Positions 19,781 through 29,646 of a stretch of DNA of 64,000 bases are shown here, piece by piece (within the stretch, counting starts at the first letter, position 1; every line of letters begins with the position of its first letter). The stretch spans positions 908,349-972,348 of the forward strand of contig NZ_KB849164.1 in NCBI RefSeq assembly GCF_000367925.1. The letters are read 5' to 3'. The notes beneath the pieces were generated by a model. That model searched no databases. It was given only the letters and a program-made list of their open reading frames with translations, and was not told the origin of the DNA. Position numbers and translations under genes: made by a program. Origin of the DNA: Acinetobacter bohemicus ANC 3994. Lineage in GTDB: Bacteria > Pseudomonadota > Gammaproteobacteria > Pseudomonadales > Moraxellaceae.

Positions 19781-20094
19781 GAAAAGGAGATGGATTGACT
19801 AAAAGGGGTGATTTTAGAGGATACGAAAGTTTTTGGGTAATTTATTTTATGCTAGGTATGAATTTTATTTATATGAAAATTAATGTAGCTGAACAAATGG
19901 CTAAATTTAGGTTGATTTATATTGTTGATTATTGAATGGAAAAATAAAAATACTCTTTGTTTTTAAGAAATTACCACGTTTTATTTTCTTTGCAACAGCA
20001 TTTTAAATGTTTGTAAATTAGGCATTAAAAAGCTGAAAAACCTAAGTTTAATTGCTTTATACACACAGATTAAACAAAAAAATACGAAAAGGTC

Positions 20095-20100
20095 TATAAT
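20095..20100 (+). promoter_or_regulatory. Probable -10 element of the map promoter
   Basis: A consensus TATAAT 29 bp before the map ATG. The -35 is weak (TTAAAC, spacing 19). The distance fits a short leader with a GAGGA ribosome site. Confidence 0.5.
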
Positions 20101-20128
20101 CAAAAGCCTTATACATGAGGATGAGACA

Positions 20129-20923
20129 ATGAAGGCTTCCGCTATTACCATTAAAACTGAGCAAGATATAGAAAAACTCCGTATTTCCGGGCGTTTAGCA
20201 GCTCAGGTTTTGGAAATGATAGGGGAGTATGTCAAGCCCGGTGTAAGCACAGAATACTTAGACGATATTTGTAATGATTTCATTGTGAATACACTCAAAG
20301 TGATTCCAGCAAATGTTGGTTATTATGGCTATACCAAAACCACCTGTATTTCTCCAAATGAAGTTGTGTGCCATGGTATTCCATCTGCAACGACTATTTT
20401 GCAAGATGGCGATATTATTAATATTGATGTTGCAATTATTAAAGATGGTTATTTTGGGGATACCAGTCGTATGTATTACGTGGGTACGGTTAAACCAGCG
20501 GCTAAAAAATTAGTTGAAACGACTTATGAAGCCATGGTTGCAGGGATTCATGCGGTTAAACCAGATGCAACTTTGGGTGACATCGGTTTTGCTATTCAAT
20601 CTGTGGCGCATCGTGAAGGTTATAGCATTGTCCGTGAGTACTGTGGTCATGGAATTGGTCAGGTTTATCATGAACAACCCAATGTTTTGCATTATGGTCA
20701 AGCAGGTCAAGGTCTGAAGCTTAAAAAAGGCATGGTCTTTACCATTGAACCCATGATTAATGCTGGGAAACCTAATGTTAAAGAATTAAAAGATGGCTGG
20801 ACTGTTGTGACAGCAGATCGTTCTTTAACTGCACAATGGGAACATATGGTTGTTGTTACCGATACCGGTTTTGAACTTTTATCACCATGGCCAGAAGGTA
20901 CAGGTTCATATCCAGAAATTTAA
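20129..20923 (+). CDS. map: Methionine aminopeptidase, type I
   Basis: 264 aa, the usual type-Ia length. The metal ligands D100, D111, H174, E207 and E238 are all present (INIDVA, FGDTSR, GHGIG, TIEPM, QWEHM), and H82 of the substrate pocket is in VCHGIP. The enzyme removes N-terminal Met from nascent proteins. GAGGA precedes the ATG. The gene stands alone rather than beside rpsB, so it may be a second map copy in this genome; that cannot be decided here. Confidence 0.96.
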   Translation: MKASAITIKTEQDIEKLRISGRLAAQVLEMIGEYVKPGVSTEYLDDICNDFIVNTLKVIPANVGYYGYTKTTCISPNEVVCHGIPSATTILQDGDIINIDVAIIKDGYFGDTSRMYYVGTVKPAAKKLVETTYEAMVAGIHAVKPDATLGDIGFAIQSVAHREGYSIVREYCGHGIGQVYHEQPNVLHYGQAGQGLKLKKGMVFTIEPMINAGKPNVKELKDGWTVVTADRSLTAQWEHMVVVTDTGFELLSPWPEGTGSYPEI

Positions 20924-21131
20924 AATCGGGTGCTTTCGGGTAGCAAGTTTATTACTTTATACTTTAGTATAATATTATCTATATGATAGATGAATAAAGT
21001 TGTTTAAACGATTAGTTTATTTTCTAAGATATTGTTTTATTTTGGTATTTTTTATTTCAAATGGAAGATTAATATTTTTTAACTATTAGTTCTGATTGTG
21101 TTTTATTTGTACTATGTGCACATAGATTCTA

Positions 21132-21155
21132 GCTGTAGTTTCTTGTTTTTAGTTT
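21132..21155 (+). repeat. 24-nt motif preceding a terminator (copy 1)
   Basis: GCTGTAGTTTCTTGTTTTTA plus GTTT, identical to 34588-34611. In both places a terminator hairpin starts within a few bases of its end. A TACTAT -10-like hexamer lies about 16 bp upstream here. May mark a small RNA family. Confidence 0.6.
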
Positions 21156-21160
21156 ATAAG

Positions 21161-21188
21161 CTTACCCATCTCGGGTAAGTTTTTTTTG
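21161..21188 (+). terminator. Terminator downstream of map
   Basis: CTTACCC/GGGTAAG stem with ATCTC loop and T9, 240 bp after the map stop and 5 bp after the 24-nt motif. Confidence 0.85.
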
Positions 21189-21329
21189 TCTCAAATTTTT
21201 ACGCATTGCTTTTTATCATGCATCTAATGAGTGGTGTGTTGTCGTGTGAAGCGTAATGGCTAAAATTGATTGATTGACCATTTCGAATTTTGAGCCATTA
21301 CGTTCTTTATTGCTTTTATATTGAGTACT

Positions 21330-22229
21330 TTATTGTTTGCTAAGGTGTGCGACGAGGTAATCAATAAAGACACGAACAGCAGGAAGTAGCCCACGACGTG
21401 ATGGATAAACCGCATGTAAAATGCCATGCGGAGCTTTCCAATTGGGCAGTACGCGGACTAATTCACCACTTTGTACGTAGTCTTGTACAATGGTATCAGG
21501 CAGTAGCGCAATCCCACAATTTTGTCTAGCCAATTGGGCGAGCATCATTAAGTCAGAACCCATGACAATGGGGTTAACCTTAATCTTTTTCTGATGATTA
21601 TTTTCATCGTGTACCACAATGTGCTGATCTAGATGTTCATCAGCCATACTGAGAATTTGATGTTGGCTTAAATCTTCGGGTTGTTTCAAATCACCAAACT
21701 CATTCAGATAAGCTTGGCTGGCAAATAAATGTTGTTCAATTTTCTCAAATTTGCGCAATATTAAACTTGGGTCATCATCTAAGTTTGAACGTACGCGTAA
21801 GGCAACATCAATGCCTTCATTGATGATGTCGACACGGCGATTGCTGACAATAAGTTGGATTCTAATTTCAGGATATGTTTTTAGAAATTGAGGTAAAATT
21901 TTCGCAATTTCATTTTGTGCAATAGATACCGGTAAACTGACCTTAATCACGCCACGAGGTTGGGTACTTAAATGATCCACTAAATCATGCGCAGCTTGGG
22001 CGGCATTCATCATCACTTGTGCGTGGCGATAAATATTCATGCCAATTTCAGTCACGGCAAAATGGCGTGAACTGCGCTGAATTAATCGAACGCCCAAATG
22101 CTCTTCAAGATTATAAACTCGACGACTTAATTTTGATTTTGGAATATCTGTTGCACGTTCAGCCGCACTAAATCCGCCGTGTTCAACCACCAATGCAAAG
22201 CAATAAAAATCATCAAGATCAGACAGCAT
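21330..22229 (-). CDS. LysR-family transcriptional regulator
   Basis: 299 aa with an N-terminal winged helix-turn-helix (FSAAERATDIPKSKLSRRVYNLEEHLG, residues 20-46, with one typical K/R substitution) and a periplasmic-binding-like effector domain ending in a basic tail. It resembles the CrgA/YafC subgroup. It has no divergent partner: the next genes to the right are also on the minus strand, 360 bp away, so its target is not evident. The 22230-22589 gap contains only AT-rich sequence. Confidence 0.88.
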   Translation of the reverse strand: MLSDLDDFYCFALVVEHGGFSAAERATDIPKSKLSRRVYNLEEHLGVRLIQRSSRHFAVTEIGMNIYRHAQVMMNAAQAAHDLVDHLSTQPRGVIKVSLPVSIAQNEIAKILPQFLKTYPEIRIQLIVSNRRVDIINEGIDVALRVRSNLDDDPSLILRKFEKIEQHLFASQAYLNEFGDLKQPEDLSQHQILSMADEHLDQHIVVHDENNHQKKIKVNPIVMGSDLMMLAQLARQNCGIALLPDTIVQDYVQSGELVRVLPNWKAPHGILHAVYPSRRGLLPAVRVFIDYLVAHLSKQ

Positions 22230-22589
22230 TTAAAAATTCCATTTATGCAACAATATTGAAGATTAAAGGTTTATCGTTGCACTTTGTCAATTTTATATTT
22301 GTTTAATTTTTCAGGTTTGTACTGTTTGTAATCAATAACTTTCATAATTTAAACATGTGCATATATTTTATTTTTGCAATCAGTACAGCCTGAATTAGAC
22401 GTTAAAAATTTCGTATTACCATTCAGACAATAATGCTTATTTTTTAGCATACCGCTGAGATCCAAAAAGTTTAATAATTGTTGATGGAATACAACTGGTT
22501 TTGGATTTGCTTGAAGCGAAAAAAGGAATGTGTATTATTCCCTAAAAGGCGAAAACCATGAGTTTGATGATTTAATTTAGAGTAAAACT

Positions 22590-23498
22590 TTATGCTGAGT
22601 TTTTGAGAAACTGAGCAATTTCATGAGTAAATTTGATCGGTTCACTGATCAGTGGCATGTGCCCAGACTTTTTAAAGATAATTTGCTTTGAGTTTTTCAC
22701 ACTATTGGCAATGATTTTTTGCCCTATTGAAGGGTAAAGTATCGATTTTTCTCCAATGAAAAAAGTACTCGGGCAAGAGAGCTGTGCAATGGCATGACGA
22801 TAGTCTTCATTATGATGTAAGTAATTATTTACATACCATGCCAAATAATCTAAACGCTGAATAGGTAAAATAAGAGCTTGTAACTTAGGGCGCTGCAAGG
22901 CCAGTTGAAACAGTAAAGGTGTAACTTTATTGTTGGCTTGGAGCTGAATAAATGCCAGCCAAAGTTCTAATAAGTGTTGTCGAGATGTTGGATTCAGGTC
23001 GGATAGCACACGTGCAGGCACATTGCATGCAAGCAAGTCTGATATTTCAGCCAAGAGTTGTTTAAATTGAGCTTGTTTTTGGCTTAATAAACCATACTGC
23101 CACGTGGCATCAACAGAAATTTTGGGTGTCTGATCGATATGTAAATAACGCTCTAATTTTTCACTTAAATGACCATATTGCATACCATGCATCGCCGTAG
23201 TTGCACCCATAGAATAAGCAATCACGGAAAATTTATCCAACTGAAGTTGTTCAGTTAAACTGTTGATGTCACGCCAATGGCTAGAAATAGCATCAAGTTG
23301 CGGAATGGCACAATGATGAGAGCCACCAAAACCACGCCAATCTGGAATAATGAATTTATTGTTTCTCGCTTGAGGATAGAGGAAAGGCAGCCATTGCCAA
23401 CTTTGCATGCCTAAACCCGATAGCACTAAAATAGGCTTGCCTTGATCAAATTCACGAACAAAAAGTTGTTCACCATCAGGCATACGATAATGTGGCAT
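22590..23498 (-). CDS. Alpha/beta hydrolase cotranscribed with padR
   Basis: 302 aa, cytoplasmic. The nucleophile elbow is YSMGA (S about 96), with an oxyanion loop LSGLGMQSW and DWRGFGGS, and a C-terminal SGHMP carrying the catalytic His. It lies 18 bp after the PadR gene on the same strand, so the two form an operon whose promoter overlaps the PadR operators. Substrate unknown; esterase or hydrolase of a lipophilic or aromatic compound is plausible. Confidence 0.8.
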   Translation of the reverse strand: MPHYRMPDGEQLFVREFDQGKPILVLSGLGMQSWQWLPFLYPQARNNKFIIPDWRGFGGSHHCAIPQLDAISSHWRDINSLTEQLQLDKFSVIAYSMGATTAMHGMQYGHLSEKLERYLHIDQTPKISVDATWQYGLLSQKQAQFKQLLAEISDLLACNVPARVLSDLNPTSRQHLLELWLAFIQLQANNKVTPLLFQLALQRPKLQALILPIQRLDYLAWYVNNYLHHNEDYRHAIAQLSCPSTFFIGEKSILYPSIGQKIIANSVKNSKQIIFKKSGHMPLISEPIKFTHEIAQFLKNSA

Positions 23499-23516
23499 GG
23501 TTATGTCCTTATTTTG

Positions 23517-24059
23517 TTATTTTTCATCAAATATTTTTAATTGTGGAATGATGGTTTCCAACCAGCTAATCCAGCCCATTTCTAAATCAATTCCAAGTTG
23601 TAGAATCATTTTGTGAATAAATTGGGTTCGATCTTGATCATGCCGATTGGCAAAATCTTTTGCAAAAATAGTTTGGTAAATTTTTAGGTTTTCTCGGTGC
23701 AAAATCAGATGGCGTTCCAATTCAGGAAGGACACTATTGCCTCCCAATTGTGCTTCGGCACGTAGACGAACCATCAATTCTTCACGTAATTGAGCTGGAG
23801 GGCTTTGTTTGACCATCCAATCGGCCAATTCGGCACGCCCTAATTGTTCAACCTGATAGGTTTTTTTACGACTATTTGTATTGTGTTCTTCAATGGTTGA
23901 AATCCAGTTTTTTTGCTGCATGCCATTGAGTTCACGGTAAATTTGCTGATGTGTTGCATTCCAAAAGAAACCCATAGAACGGTCAAAGCGACGTGCTAAA
24001 TCAATCCCAGTACTTGGTTTTTCAATTAAGCTCGTTAACAAAACATGGGCTAAAGACAT
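23517..24059 (-). CDS. PadR-family transcriptional repressor
   Basis: 180 aa. The N-terminal winged helix (residues about 1-80, with the WNATHQQIYRELNGMQQKNW block typical of PadR) is followed by the Vir_act_alpha_C-type helical dimerisation region. It is divergent from fadH with 135 bp between, and that gap holds two near-identical palindromes. The repressor therefore probably controls both its own operon (with the hydrolase) and fadH. Effector unknown. Confidence 0.9.
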   Translation of the reverse strand: MSLAHVLLTSLIEKPSTGIDLARRFDRSMGFFWNATHQQIYRELNGMQQKNWISTIEEHNTNSRKKTYQVEQLGRAELADWMVKQSPPAQLREELMVRLRAEAQLGGNSVLPELERHLILHRENLKIYQTIFAKDFANRHDQDRTQFIHKMILQLGIDLEMGWISWLETIIPQLKIFDEK

Positions 24060-24092
24060 AAACGACTCAGTCAGTAAAAATTTACCAGATCA

Positions 24093-24112
24093 TTATGCAA
24101 CATGTTGCATAA
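24093..24112. promoter_or_regulatory. Palindromic PadR operator 1
   Basis: A perfect 20-bp palindrome, TTATGCAACATGTTGCATAA, 34 bp upstream of the PadR start codon. It shares its half-site with operator 2. Confidence 0.78.
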
Positions 24113-24133
24113 AAAACAAATCTAGAATATAAC

Positions 24134-24154
24134 TTATGCAACAAGTTGCATTAA
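24134..24154. promoter_or_regulatory. Palindromic PadR operator 2
   Basis: ATGCAAC-AA-GTTGCAT, the same half-site as operator 1. The palindrome centres are 41 bp apart, about four helix turns, so two dimers would sit on one face of the DNA. It lies 41 bp before the fadH ATG. Confidence 0.78.
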
Positions 24155-24194
24155 ACACAATTAGCTAGCTGAGAAAGCACGCCAAGGAGATCAT

Positions 24195-26219
24195 ATGTCT
24201 AATTACCCTCATTTATTAGCACCTTTAGATTTAGGCTTTACCACACTCAAAAACCGTGTATTGATGGGGTCTATGCACGTAGGATTAGAAGAAGCACCGG
24301 GTGGTTATGATCGTATGGCAGCATTTTATGCTGAACGTGCTCAAGGTGGTGTGGGGCTGATTGTGACTGGGGGGATTGCACCGAATGATGCGGGCCTGAC
24401 ATTTGCACATGCCTCTAAGCTAGATAGTATTGCCGAAGCAGAAAAACATAAAGTGATTACCCAAGCAGTACAGGCTGCTGGTGGTAAGATTGCATTACAA
24501 ATTTTACATACAGGTCGTTATTCGTATCAAGCCGACTTAGTTGCACCTTCTGCTATTCAAGCACCGATTAACCCAATTAAACCTAAAGCCCTCACATCAG
24601 CAGAAGTTCAGCAAACCATTGATGACTTTGCTAATTGCGCTAAGCTTGCCCAATATGCAGGTTACGATGGCGTAGAAATTATGGGTTCAGAAGGCTATCT
24701 CATTAACGAGTTTATTGCCGCCCGCACCAACCATCGTGATGATGAGTGGGGCGGTAGCTATGAAAAACGTATTCGTTTCCCGATTGAAATTGTCAAACGT
24801 ACCCGTGAAGAAGTCGGTGAAAACTTTATTATTATTTATCGTTTATCGATGCTGGATTTGGTTGAAGGCGGTTCAACTTTAGATGAAGTGGTGCAACTTG
24901 CTAAAGAAATTGAAAAAGCGGGTGCAACTATTATCAACACAGGTATTGGTTGGCATGAAGCACGAATTCCAACGATTGCCACTAAAGTACCGCGTGCTGC
25001 ATTTACTTGGGTAACTGAAAAACTTAAAGGTTTGGTTAATATTCCACTGATTACATCAAATCGTATTAATACCCCGGAAATGGCTGAGCATGTTTTGGCT
25101 TCTGGTCATGCCGATATGATTTCTATGGCACGTCCAATGCTTGCCGATGCGTTCTTTGTTCAAAAAGCTGAACAAGGGCGTAGTGATGAAATTAATACCT
25201 GTATTGGTTGTAACCAAGCCTGTTTGGATCATATTTTCTCAATGAAAATTGCAACCTGTTTAGTCAATCCACGTGCTTGCTATGAAACAGAATTGATTTT
25301 TAAAGAATCTACTGTAGTTAAAAGTATCGCTGTGATTGGTGCAGGACCAGCAGGTCTAAGCTTTGCAACGTATGCAGCAGATCGCGGACACAATGTTACG
25401 CTTTATGAAGCTTCCAATCAAATTGGTGGGCAGTTCAATATTGCCAAAACCATTCCGGGTAAAGAAGAGTTTTATGAAACCTTGCGTTATTTCCAACGTA
25501 AAATTGAATTACAACCGAATATTAAATTAGTTCTGAATCATAAAGCGACGTATGAAGCATTAAGTCAGTCTGACTTTGATGACATTGTGGTTGCAACAGG
25601 GGTTACACCGCGTGATTTAGACATAGATGGCATTGATCATCCGAAAGTACTGACTTATATCGAAGTACTCAAAGAACGTAAACCTGTTGGTCAACGTGTG
25701 GCGATTATTGGTGCAGGTGGTATTGGTTTTGATACGGCTGAATACTTAAGCCATGAAGGTGACAGTGCAAGTCTGAATCCTGAAAAATTCTATAATGAAT
25801 GGGGCATTGATACCAGCTATGAAAATGTTGGTGGTTTAAAATCGGCAGAATTAGAAAAGTCCAATCGTGAAATTTACTTGCTACAGCGTAAGGCAAGTTC
25901 TGTTGGTGCTGGTTTGGGTAAAACGACAGGTTGGATTCACCGCACAGGTTTAAAACATCGTGATGTGAAAATGGTTTCAGGCGCAAGTTATGAAAAAATT
26001 GATGATCAAGGTTTGCATATTTTAGTCAATGGTCAGCCTACCGTACTTGAAGTTGATCATGTGGTGATTTGTGCAGGACAAGAGCCATTTACGGCGATGT
26101 TCGATCAACTTAAAGCCGATGGGAAAAATGTTCATTTAATTGGTGGCGCGAAAGAAGCCGGTGAGCTAGATGCAAAACGTGCCATCCGCCAAGGTGCAGA
26201 TTTAGCTGCGAAGATTTAA
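24195..26219 (+). CDS. fadH: 2,4-dienoyl-CoA reductase (NADPH), FadH-type
   Basis: 674 aa, matching E. coli FadH (672 aa). An N-terminal old-yellow-enzyme TIM barrel with FMN (HTGRYSYQ, NHRDDEWGGSYEKR), four [4Fe-4S] cysteines C336, C339, C343 and C355, then a Rossmann FAD domain (AVIGAGPAGLS) and an NADPH domain (AIIGAGGIGFD). It reduces dienoyl-CoA intermediates in beta-oxidation of unsaturated fatty acids. AAGGAG lies 7 bp before the ATG. Control by the divergent PadR repressor is likely. A related xenobiotic reductase of the same architecture cannot be fully excluded. Confidence 0.9.
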   Translation: MSNYPHLLAPLDLGFTTLKNRVLMGSMHVGLEEAPGGYDRMAAFYAERAQGGVGLIVTGGIAPNDAGLTFAHASKLDSIAEAEKHKVITQAVQAAGGKIALQILHTGRYSYQADLVAPSAIQAPINPIKPKALTSAEVQQTIDDFANCAKLAQYAGYDGVEIMGSEGYLINEFIAARTNHRDDEWGGSYEKRIRFPIEIVKRTREEVGENFIIIYRLSMLDLVEGGSTLDEVVQLAKEIEKAGATIINTGIGWHEARIPTIATKVPRAAFTWVTEKLKGLVNIPLITSNRINTPEMAEHVLASGHADMISMARPMLADAFFVQKAEQGRSDEINTCIGCNQACLDHIFSMKIATCLVNPRACYETELIFKESTVVKSIAVIGAGPAGLSFATYAADRGHNVTLYEASNQIGGQFNIAKTIPGKEEFYETLRYFQRKIELQPNIKLVLNHKATYEALSQSDFDDIVVATGVTPRDLDIDGIDHPKVLTYIEVLKERKPVGQRVAIIGAGGIGFDTAEYLSHEGDSASLNPEKFYNEWGIDTSYENVGGLKSAELEKSNREIYLLQRKASSVGAGLGKTTGWIHRTGLKHRDVKMVSGASYEKIDDQGLHILVNGQPTVLEVDHVVICAGQEPFTAMFDQLKADGKNVHLIGGAKEAGELDAKRAIRQGADLAAKI

Positions 26220-26240
26220 TTACTACTGATCTAAAATAAT

Positions 26241-26297
26241 CCCCCTAACCCCCTTTATAAAAGGGGGAACTCCCTTTAAAAAGGTGAGGAGCATACT
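26241..26297. repeat. C/G-run intergenic repeat element
   Basis: CCCCCTAACCCCCTTT...AAAGGGGG hairpin followed by ACTCCCTTTAAAAAGG, in the 3' region of fadH. Such C5/G5 hairpins with TTTAAAAA centres recur between genes in Acinetobacter genomes. It could also act as a terminator-like structure. Confidence 0.5.
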
Positions 26298-26352
26298 CCG
26301 CAAGGGGAGGTATTTAAAATCGAACTTTCTATATAAAAAAAGGAACTCAAAC

Positions 26353-26763
26353 ATGAGTATCATAACAACAAAACAAGCGCTGACACGCTGGCATGATATG
26401 GTCGCGACCCGTGATATGAGCATCTTAAATGAGCTTTTAGCAGAGGATGTGGTTTTTCGTTCCCCCGTTGCATTTAATCCTTATTCAGGAAAACAAGTGG
26501 TCTTTTTTATTTTGAACAATGTGATTCAAGTTTTTGAAAAATTTACTTATCACCGTGAATTTTATACCGAAGATGGTTTAAGTGTAGTCCTTGAGTTTTC
26601 TGCCAATGTAGGTGAAAAGAAATTAAAGGGTATTGATATGATTCGTTTTAATGAAAATGGTCAAATTGTTGATTTTGAAGTGATGATTCGTCCGAAAAGT
26701 GGTTTAGAAGCACTTGCAATTCAAATGGGGCAGCGTATGGCTGCATTTATGCCAAAGGCATAA
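26353..26763 (+). CDS. NTF2/SnoaL-like fold protein
   Basis: 136 aa from ATG 26353 (AGGAA 7 bp upstream; an upstream in-frame start would lie in the repeat). The pattern TRWHDMVATRDMSILNELLA followed by EDVVFRSP and a C-terminal IDFEVMIRPKSGLEAL is typical of SnoaL-like small NTF2-fold proteins. It probably belongs to the fadH transcript unit. The biochemical role is unknown; such folds serve as isomerases, hydratases or binding proteins. Confidence 0.75.
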   Translation: MSIITTKQALTRWHDMVATRDMSILNELLAEDVVFRSPVAFNPYSGKQVVFFILNNVIQVFEKFTYHREFYTEDGLSVVLEFSANVGEKKLKGIDMIRFNENGQIVDFEVMIRPKSGLEALAIQMGQRMAAFMPKA

Positions 26764-26879
26764 TAGCGATAAGAGTTGTTACATAAATGAGTGCCTGCTG
26801 TTCGCTAAAATGAACTTATACTGAAATTTCAGTCGTGACAGGTAAGCGTTTTAACTTGGTAAAAGAAGGTTTTAGAACA

Positions 26880-27971
26880 ATGTGGTCGGTGCTTAAAACA
26901 ATTAACCAATTGACGCAAACATGGCTGGATCAGGTGACAGGGGCAGAAGTGCCAACACTGTATTATGATCCAAATGGTCAGGTTAAACAGTTATTAGATG
27001 AGCTACCTCAGCTGAAACAAAAGTATCGACCAACACCGTGGTTATCCAACACGCATGCTCATTTGCTGTATTTTGATTTAATTAAGAAACAAACCATTCA
27101 TTTAAAATACGATGCCATTGAACAATTAAAAATGGCTGATGGTGGTATCACTGCAATTGCATGGCATGGTTTACATTTACCAGAGACCACACCCACCATT
27201 GTATTAATGCATACCATAACGGGTTCACCAGAAAGTATGCGTGAATTGGTGCGTGATTTACATGCACATACAGGTTGGCGTATCGCATTATGTTTGCGCC
27301 GTGGGCATGCTAATTTACCGATGCCAGTGCCTAAAATGTCTATTTTTGGCTCAACGGATGATTTGCGTGAGCAAATTAGACACATTCAAAATGAATTTCC
27401 AAACTCTGCTTTATATGCGGTCGGTTCTTCTGCTGGAACAGGTTTGTTGGTTCGCTATTTGGGTGAAGAAGGTCAGAAAACACCATTTAAAGCCGCTTTT
27501 GCATTGTGTCCGGGCTATGACACCGAGCTAGGATTTAAAAATGTACATCCTTTTTATACCAAGGTGATGACCAAGAAATTGTTTAAGGCTTTTATTTATC
27601 CTTATGCAGAGACATGGAAATACACCGCATCTTTACAACAAGTTTTGGCGACAAAAAGTTTGCAGGAATTTCAATCTCACTATTTTGAACTGGCAGGCTA
27701 TAGTAGTTTTGAGGCTTATAATCAGGCAACAAATCCAATTTTTGTATTTGAAAATGTTAAAATTCCTTTGATGATTTTAAATGCTGAAGATGACCCCGTC
27801 TGTAATATTCGTAATTTTGAGCCTTATAAAGAAATGATTCAAAAGATGCCCAATATGATGGTGGTGACCACGAAAAAGGGCAGTCATTGCGGTTTTTATG
27901 AAGGTTTAAATACACAATCATGGTCAGCACGATTGATATCAGACTACTTAATGCTACAACATCAAGAATGA
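26880..27971 (+). CDS. YheT-like alpha/beta hydrolase
   Basis: 363 aa from the ATG at 26880 (AAGAAGG 9 bp upstream; a GTG at 26835 has no ribosome site). Features of the YheT/AB-hydrolase-4 group: RPTPWLSNTHAHLL near the start, MHTITGSPES oxyanion loop, LRRGHAN, nucleophile GSSAGT, NAEDDPV acid loop and a late GSHCGF His. Follows fadH and the NTF2-like gene on the same strand and may act with them on lipids or esters. Substrate unknown. Confidence 0.8.
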   Translation: MWSVLKTINQLTQTWLDQVTGAEVPTLYYDPNGQVKQLLDELPQLKQKYRPTPWLSNTHAHLLYFDLIKKQTIHLKYDAIEQLKMADGGITAIAWHGLHLPETTPTIVLMHTITGSPESMRELVRDLHAHTGWRIALCLRRGHANLPMPVPKMSIFGSTDDLREQIRHIQNEFPNSALYAVGSSAGTGLLVRYLGEEGQKTPFKAAFALCPGYDTELGFKNVHPFYTKVMTKKLFKAFIYPYAETWKYTASLQQVLATKSLQEFQSHYFELAGYSSFEAYNQATNPIFVFENVKIPLMILNAEDDPVCNIRNFEPYKEMIQKMPNMMVVTTKKGSHCGFYEGLNTQSWSARLISDYLMLQHQE

Positions 27972-28206
27972 ATGACTTAACGTGGCTTTGAAATATTTTG
28001 ATGCAAATAATATTAGTAAGACTGATAAGTAATGGGTGATTAAATTTGTATTTCTGTTATACTTAACTCAACAATAAAAATGACATGAAAATGTTATCTT
28101 TTAAAATTGATATATAAGTCTTATCTCGTTTGAATTGTCAAAATTAAAGTTGTTATTTCGAAATGCCAATGGTGGTATTTCTATATGTGTTTGAAATTTG
28201 GTGTAA

Positions 28207-28437
28207 ATGTTGAATAATATTGAAAATTTAGTAGCAAAATCTGTAAATGGTAGTGAAATTGTTGTGTCGTTGGTGCCTTTAAAAAAAATGCAAAGTACTC
28301 GCGATGGGTTTAAATGGGTTGAAGTAGGAAAGAAAGTTTTGCTTCAGTCAGGTGTTGAAATTGATTTAAATCTTGATGGTCGTAGCTTCTATACAGGTGT
28401 TAATGAAATGTTTCGATTCACCTCACGTGTGAATTAA
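28207..28437 (+). CDS. Hypothetical protein, 76 aa
   Basis: Soluble, beta-rich sequence with basic and acidic residues mixed, ending in FRFTSRVN. No strong ribosome site before the ATG. A good terminator follows, which supports a real transcript. No family recognised. Confidence 0.55.
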   Translation: MLNNIENLVAKSVNGSEIVVSLVPLKKMQSTRDGFKWVEVGKKVLLQSGVEIDLNLDGRSFYTGVNEMFRFTSRVN

Positions 28438-28460
28438 ACAGTAAATAGCCACTGATCTAA

Positions 28461-28485
28461 AAACCGTCTTTAAGGCGGTTTTTTA
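28461..28485 (+). terminator. Terminator after the 76-aa gene
   Basis: AAACCGTC/GGCGGTTT (one wobble) with a 5-nt loop and T6. Confidence 0.8.
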
Positions 28486-28773
28486 TTGCGCATATTGCTA
28501 TTGATACAAAATATCAATAGCAATAAAGCGTATTTCTATAATGTTTTAGCATATAAATATTTGTTTATATCAGTGCAATAATGGATACAGCAAGGCTCTT
28601 GGTTTCATTTGTAAACAATTTAGATTCATAGAATTTTTTCTAAGCCATAAATTAAAGAAATTATTTTTTACATGTTTGTATATTTATAAGTGTTTTTTGT
28701 CACTTTTTGTCATTCATTGGTAATCAATATATGAGTATAAATAATGTTCCACTTTAAGAGAAGTGAGTGGTCT

Positions 28774-28860
28774 ATGAAAACTTTAGAATTATTAATAACT
28801 TCATCATCTGCACTTATGATTATGCTTGTAATTTACGCATTCGGGCAAATGTTTAACTAG
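28774..28860 (+). CDS. Single-helix membrane micro-protein, 28 aa
   Basis: ATG with AAGAGAAGTGAG upstream encodes MKTLELLI...MFN, 28 residues, almost all one membrane helix. A terminator follows 18 bp after the stop, which supports expression. Size and layout resemble small subunit-like proteins such as CydX or KdpF, but no partner genes are adjacent, so no function is assigned. Confidence 0.5.
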   Translation: MKTLELLITSSSALMIMLVIYAFGQMFN

Positions 28861-28878
28861 ACAGTAATAAGTTGAATA

Positions 28879-28906
28879 AAAAAAGTGCCTTAAGGTGCTT
28901 TTTTTA
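28879..28906 (+). terminator. Terminator after the 28-aa gene
   Basis: A stem centred on CCTTAAGG (28888-28895), extended by AAAAG/CTTTT with two wobbles, then T7. Confidence 0.65.
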
Positions 28907-29646
28907 TATGTTTGATTTAAAACCAGATCATGATTAAGTTATTGTAAGGTGTTTTGGGTTCAGCTTCGCCCAACAAGATGATGGGGGATATGTACATCAC
29001 TTTCGATTCTTAATAAATCACTATTCGTAAAAGTAAGCTTAACTTAAACTTTAGATAATAAACTCATTTTAGACTATTCAAAGCTGTTATAGTTTTAGGT
29101 TAACTAACTGATTATTATGATATATTTTAAATATAAGCAGCTATTTTATACCCTTTATATTTAACCTATAATTAATAAATCGATAAAAACTCTTTTCTGA
29201 CTGAGCTTTTATTTGGTGGTAATGCTATTTCCCCTACTTATTAATATCATGATTTAATTGAAATTTAATATTTTTAAGGTTTTATTAGACGTTATTCTTA
29301 ATCATGACTTAAATTCAATTCATGAATATTTGTTTCAAACAATCTATAGAATTCATTTTAGTATTCCATGTTATGCGCTTTAAAGCTTGAACTTTCCATC
29401 ATAACTTATACATTCATTTTTAAATAATGGTTAAAAAAAATAGATATGCTTAAGAATTATATCGAATAATTTTATTAAATATATTTAATATTAAAAAATT
29501 AATATTTAATTATATTGTTTTTTTAATATTATATTTTGATACATCCTGCTTGTTTTTATTAATTTAACTTAGGTATATGCTAATAATGTCATTAATAATT
29601 GGACGAATATTGCTATCAAATTAAAATATCGAATAGGAATAGGGTT
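28907..29646. other. AT-rich gene-free interval
   Basis: About 740 bp with very high A+T, especially 29450-29560. No gene, RNA or clear repeat recognised. It may hold promoters for the small genes to the right or be decayed sequence. Confidence 0.4.

Noticed and set aside
26223..26423. 66-aa minus-strand frame over the C/G-run repeat
   Set aside because: Opposite strand of the repeat and of the start of the NTF2-like gene; no ribosome site.
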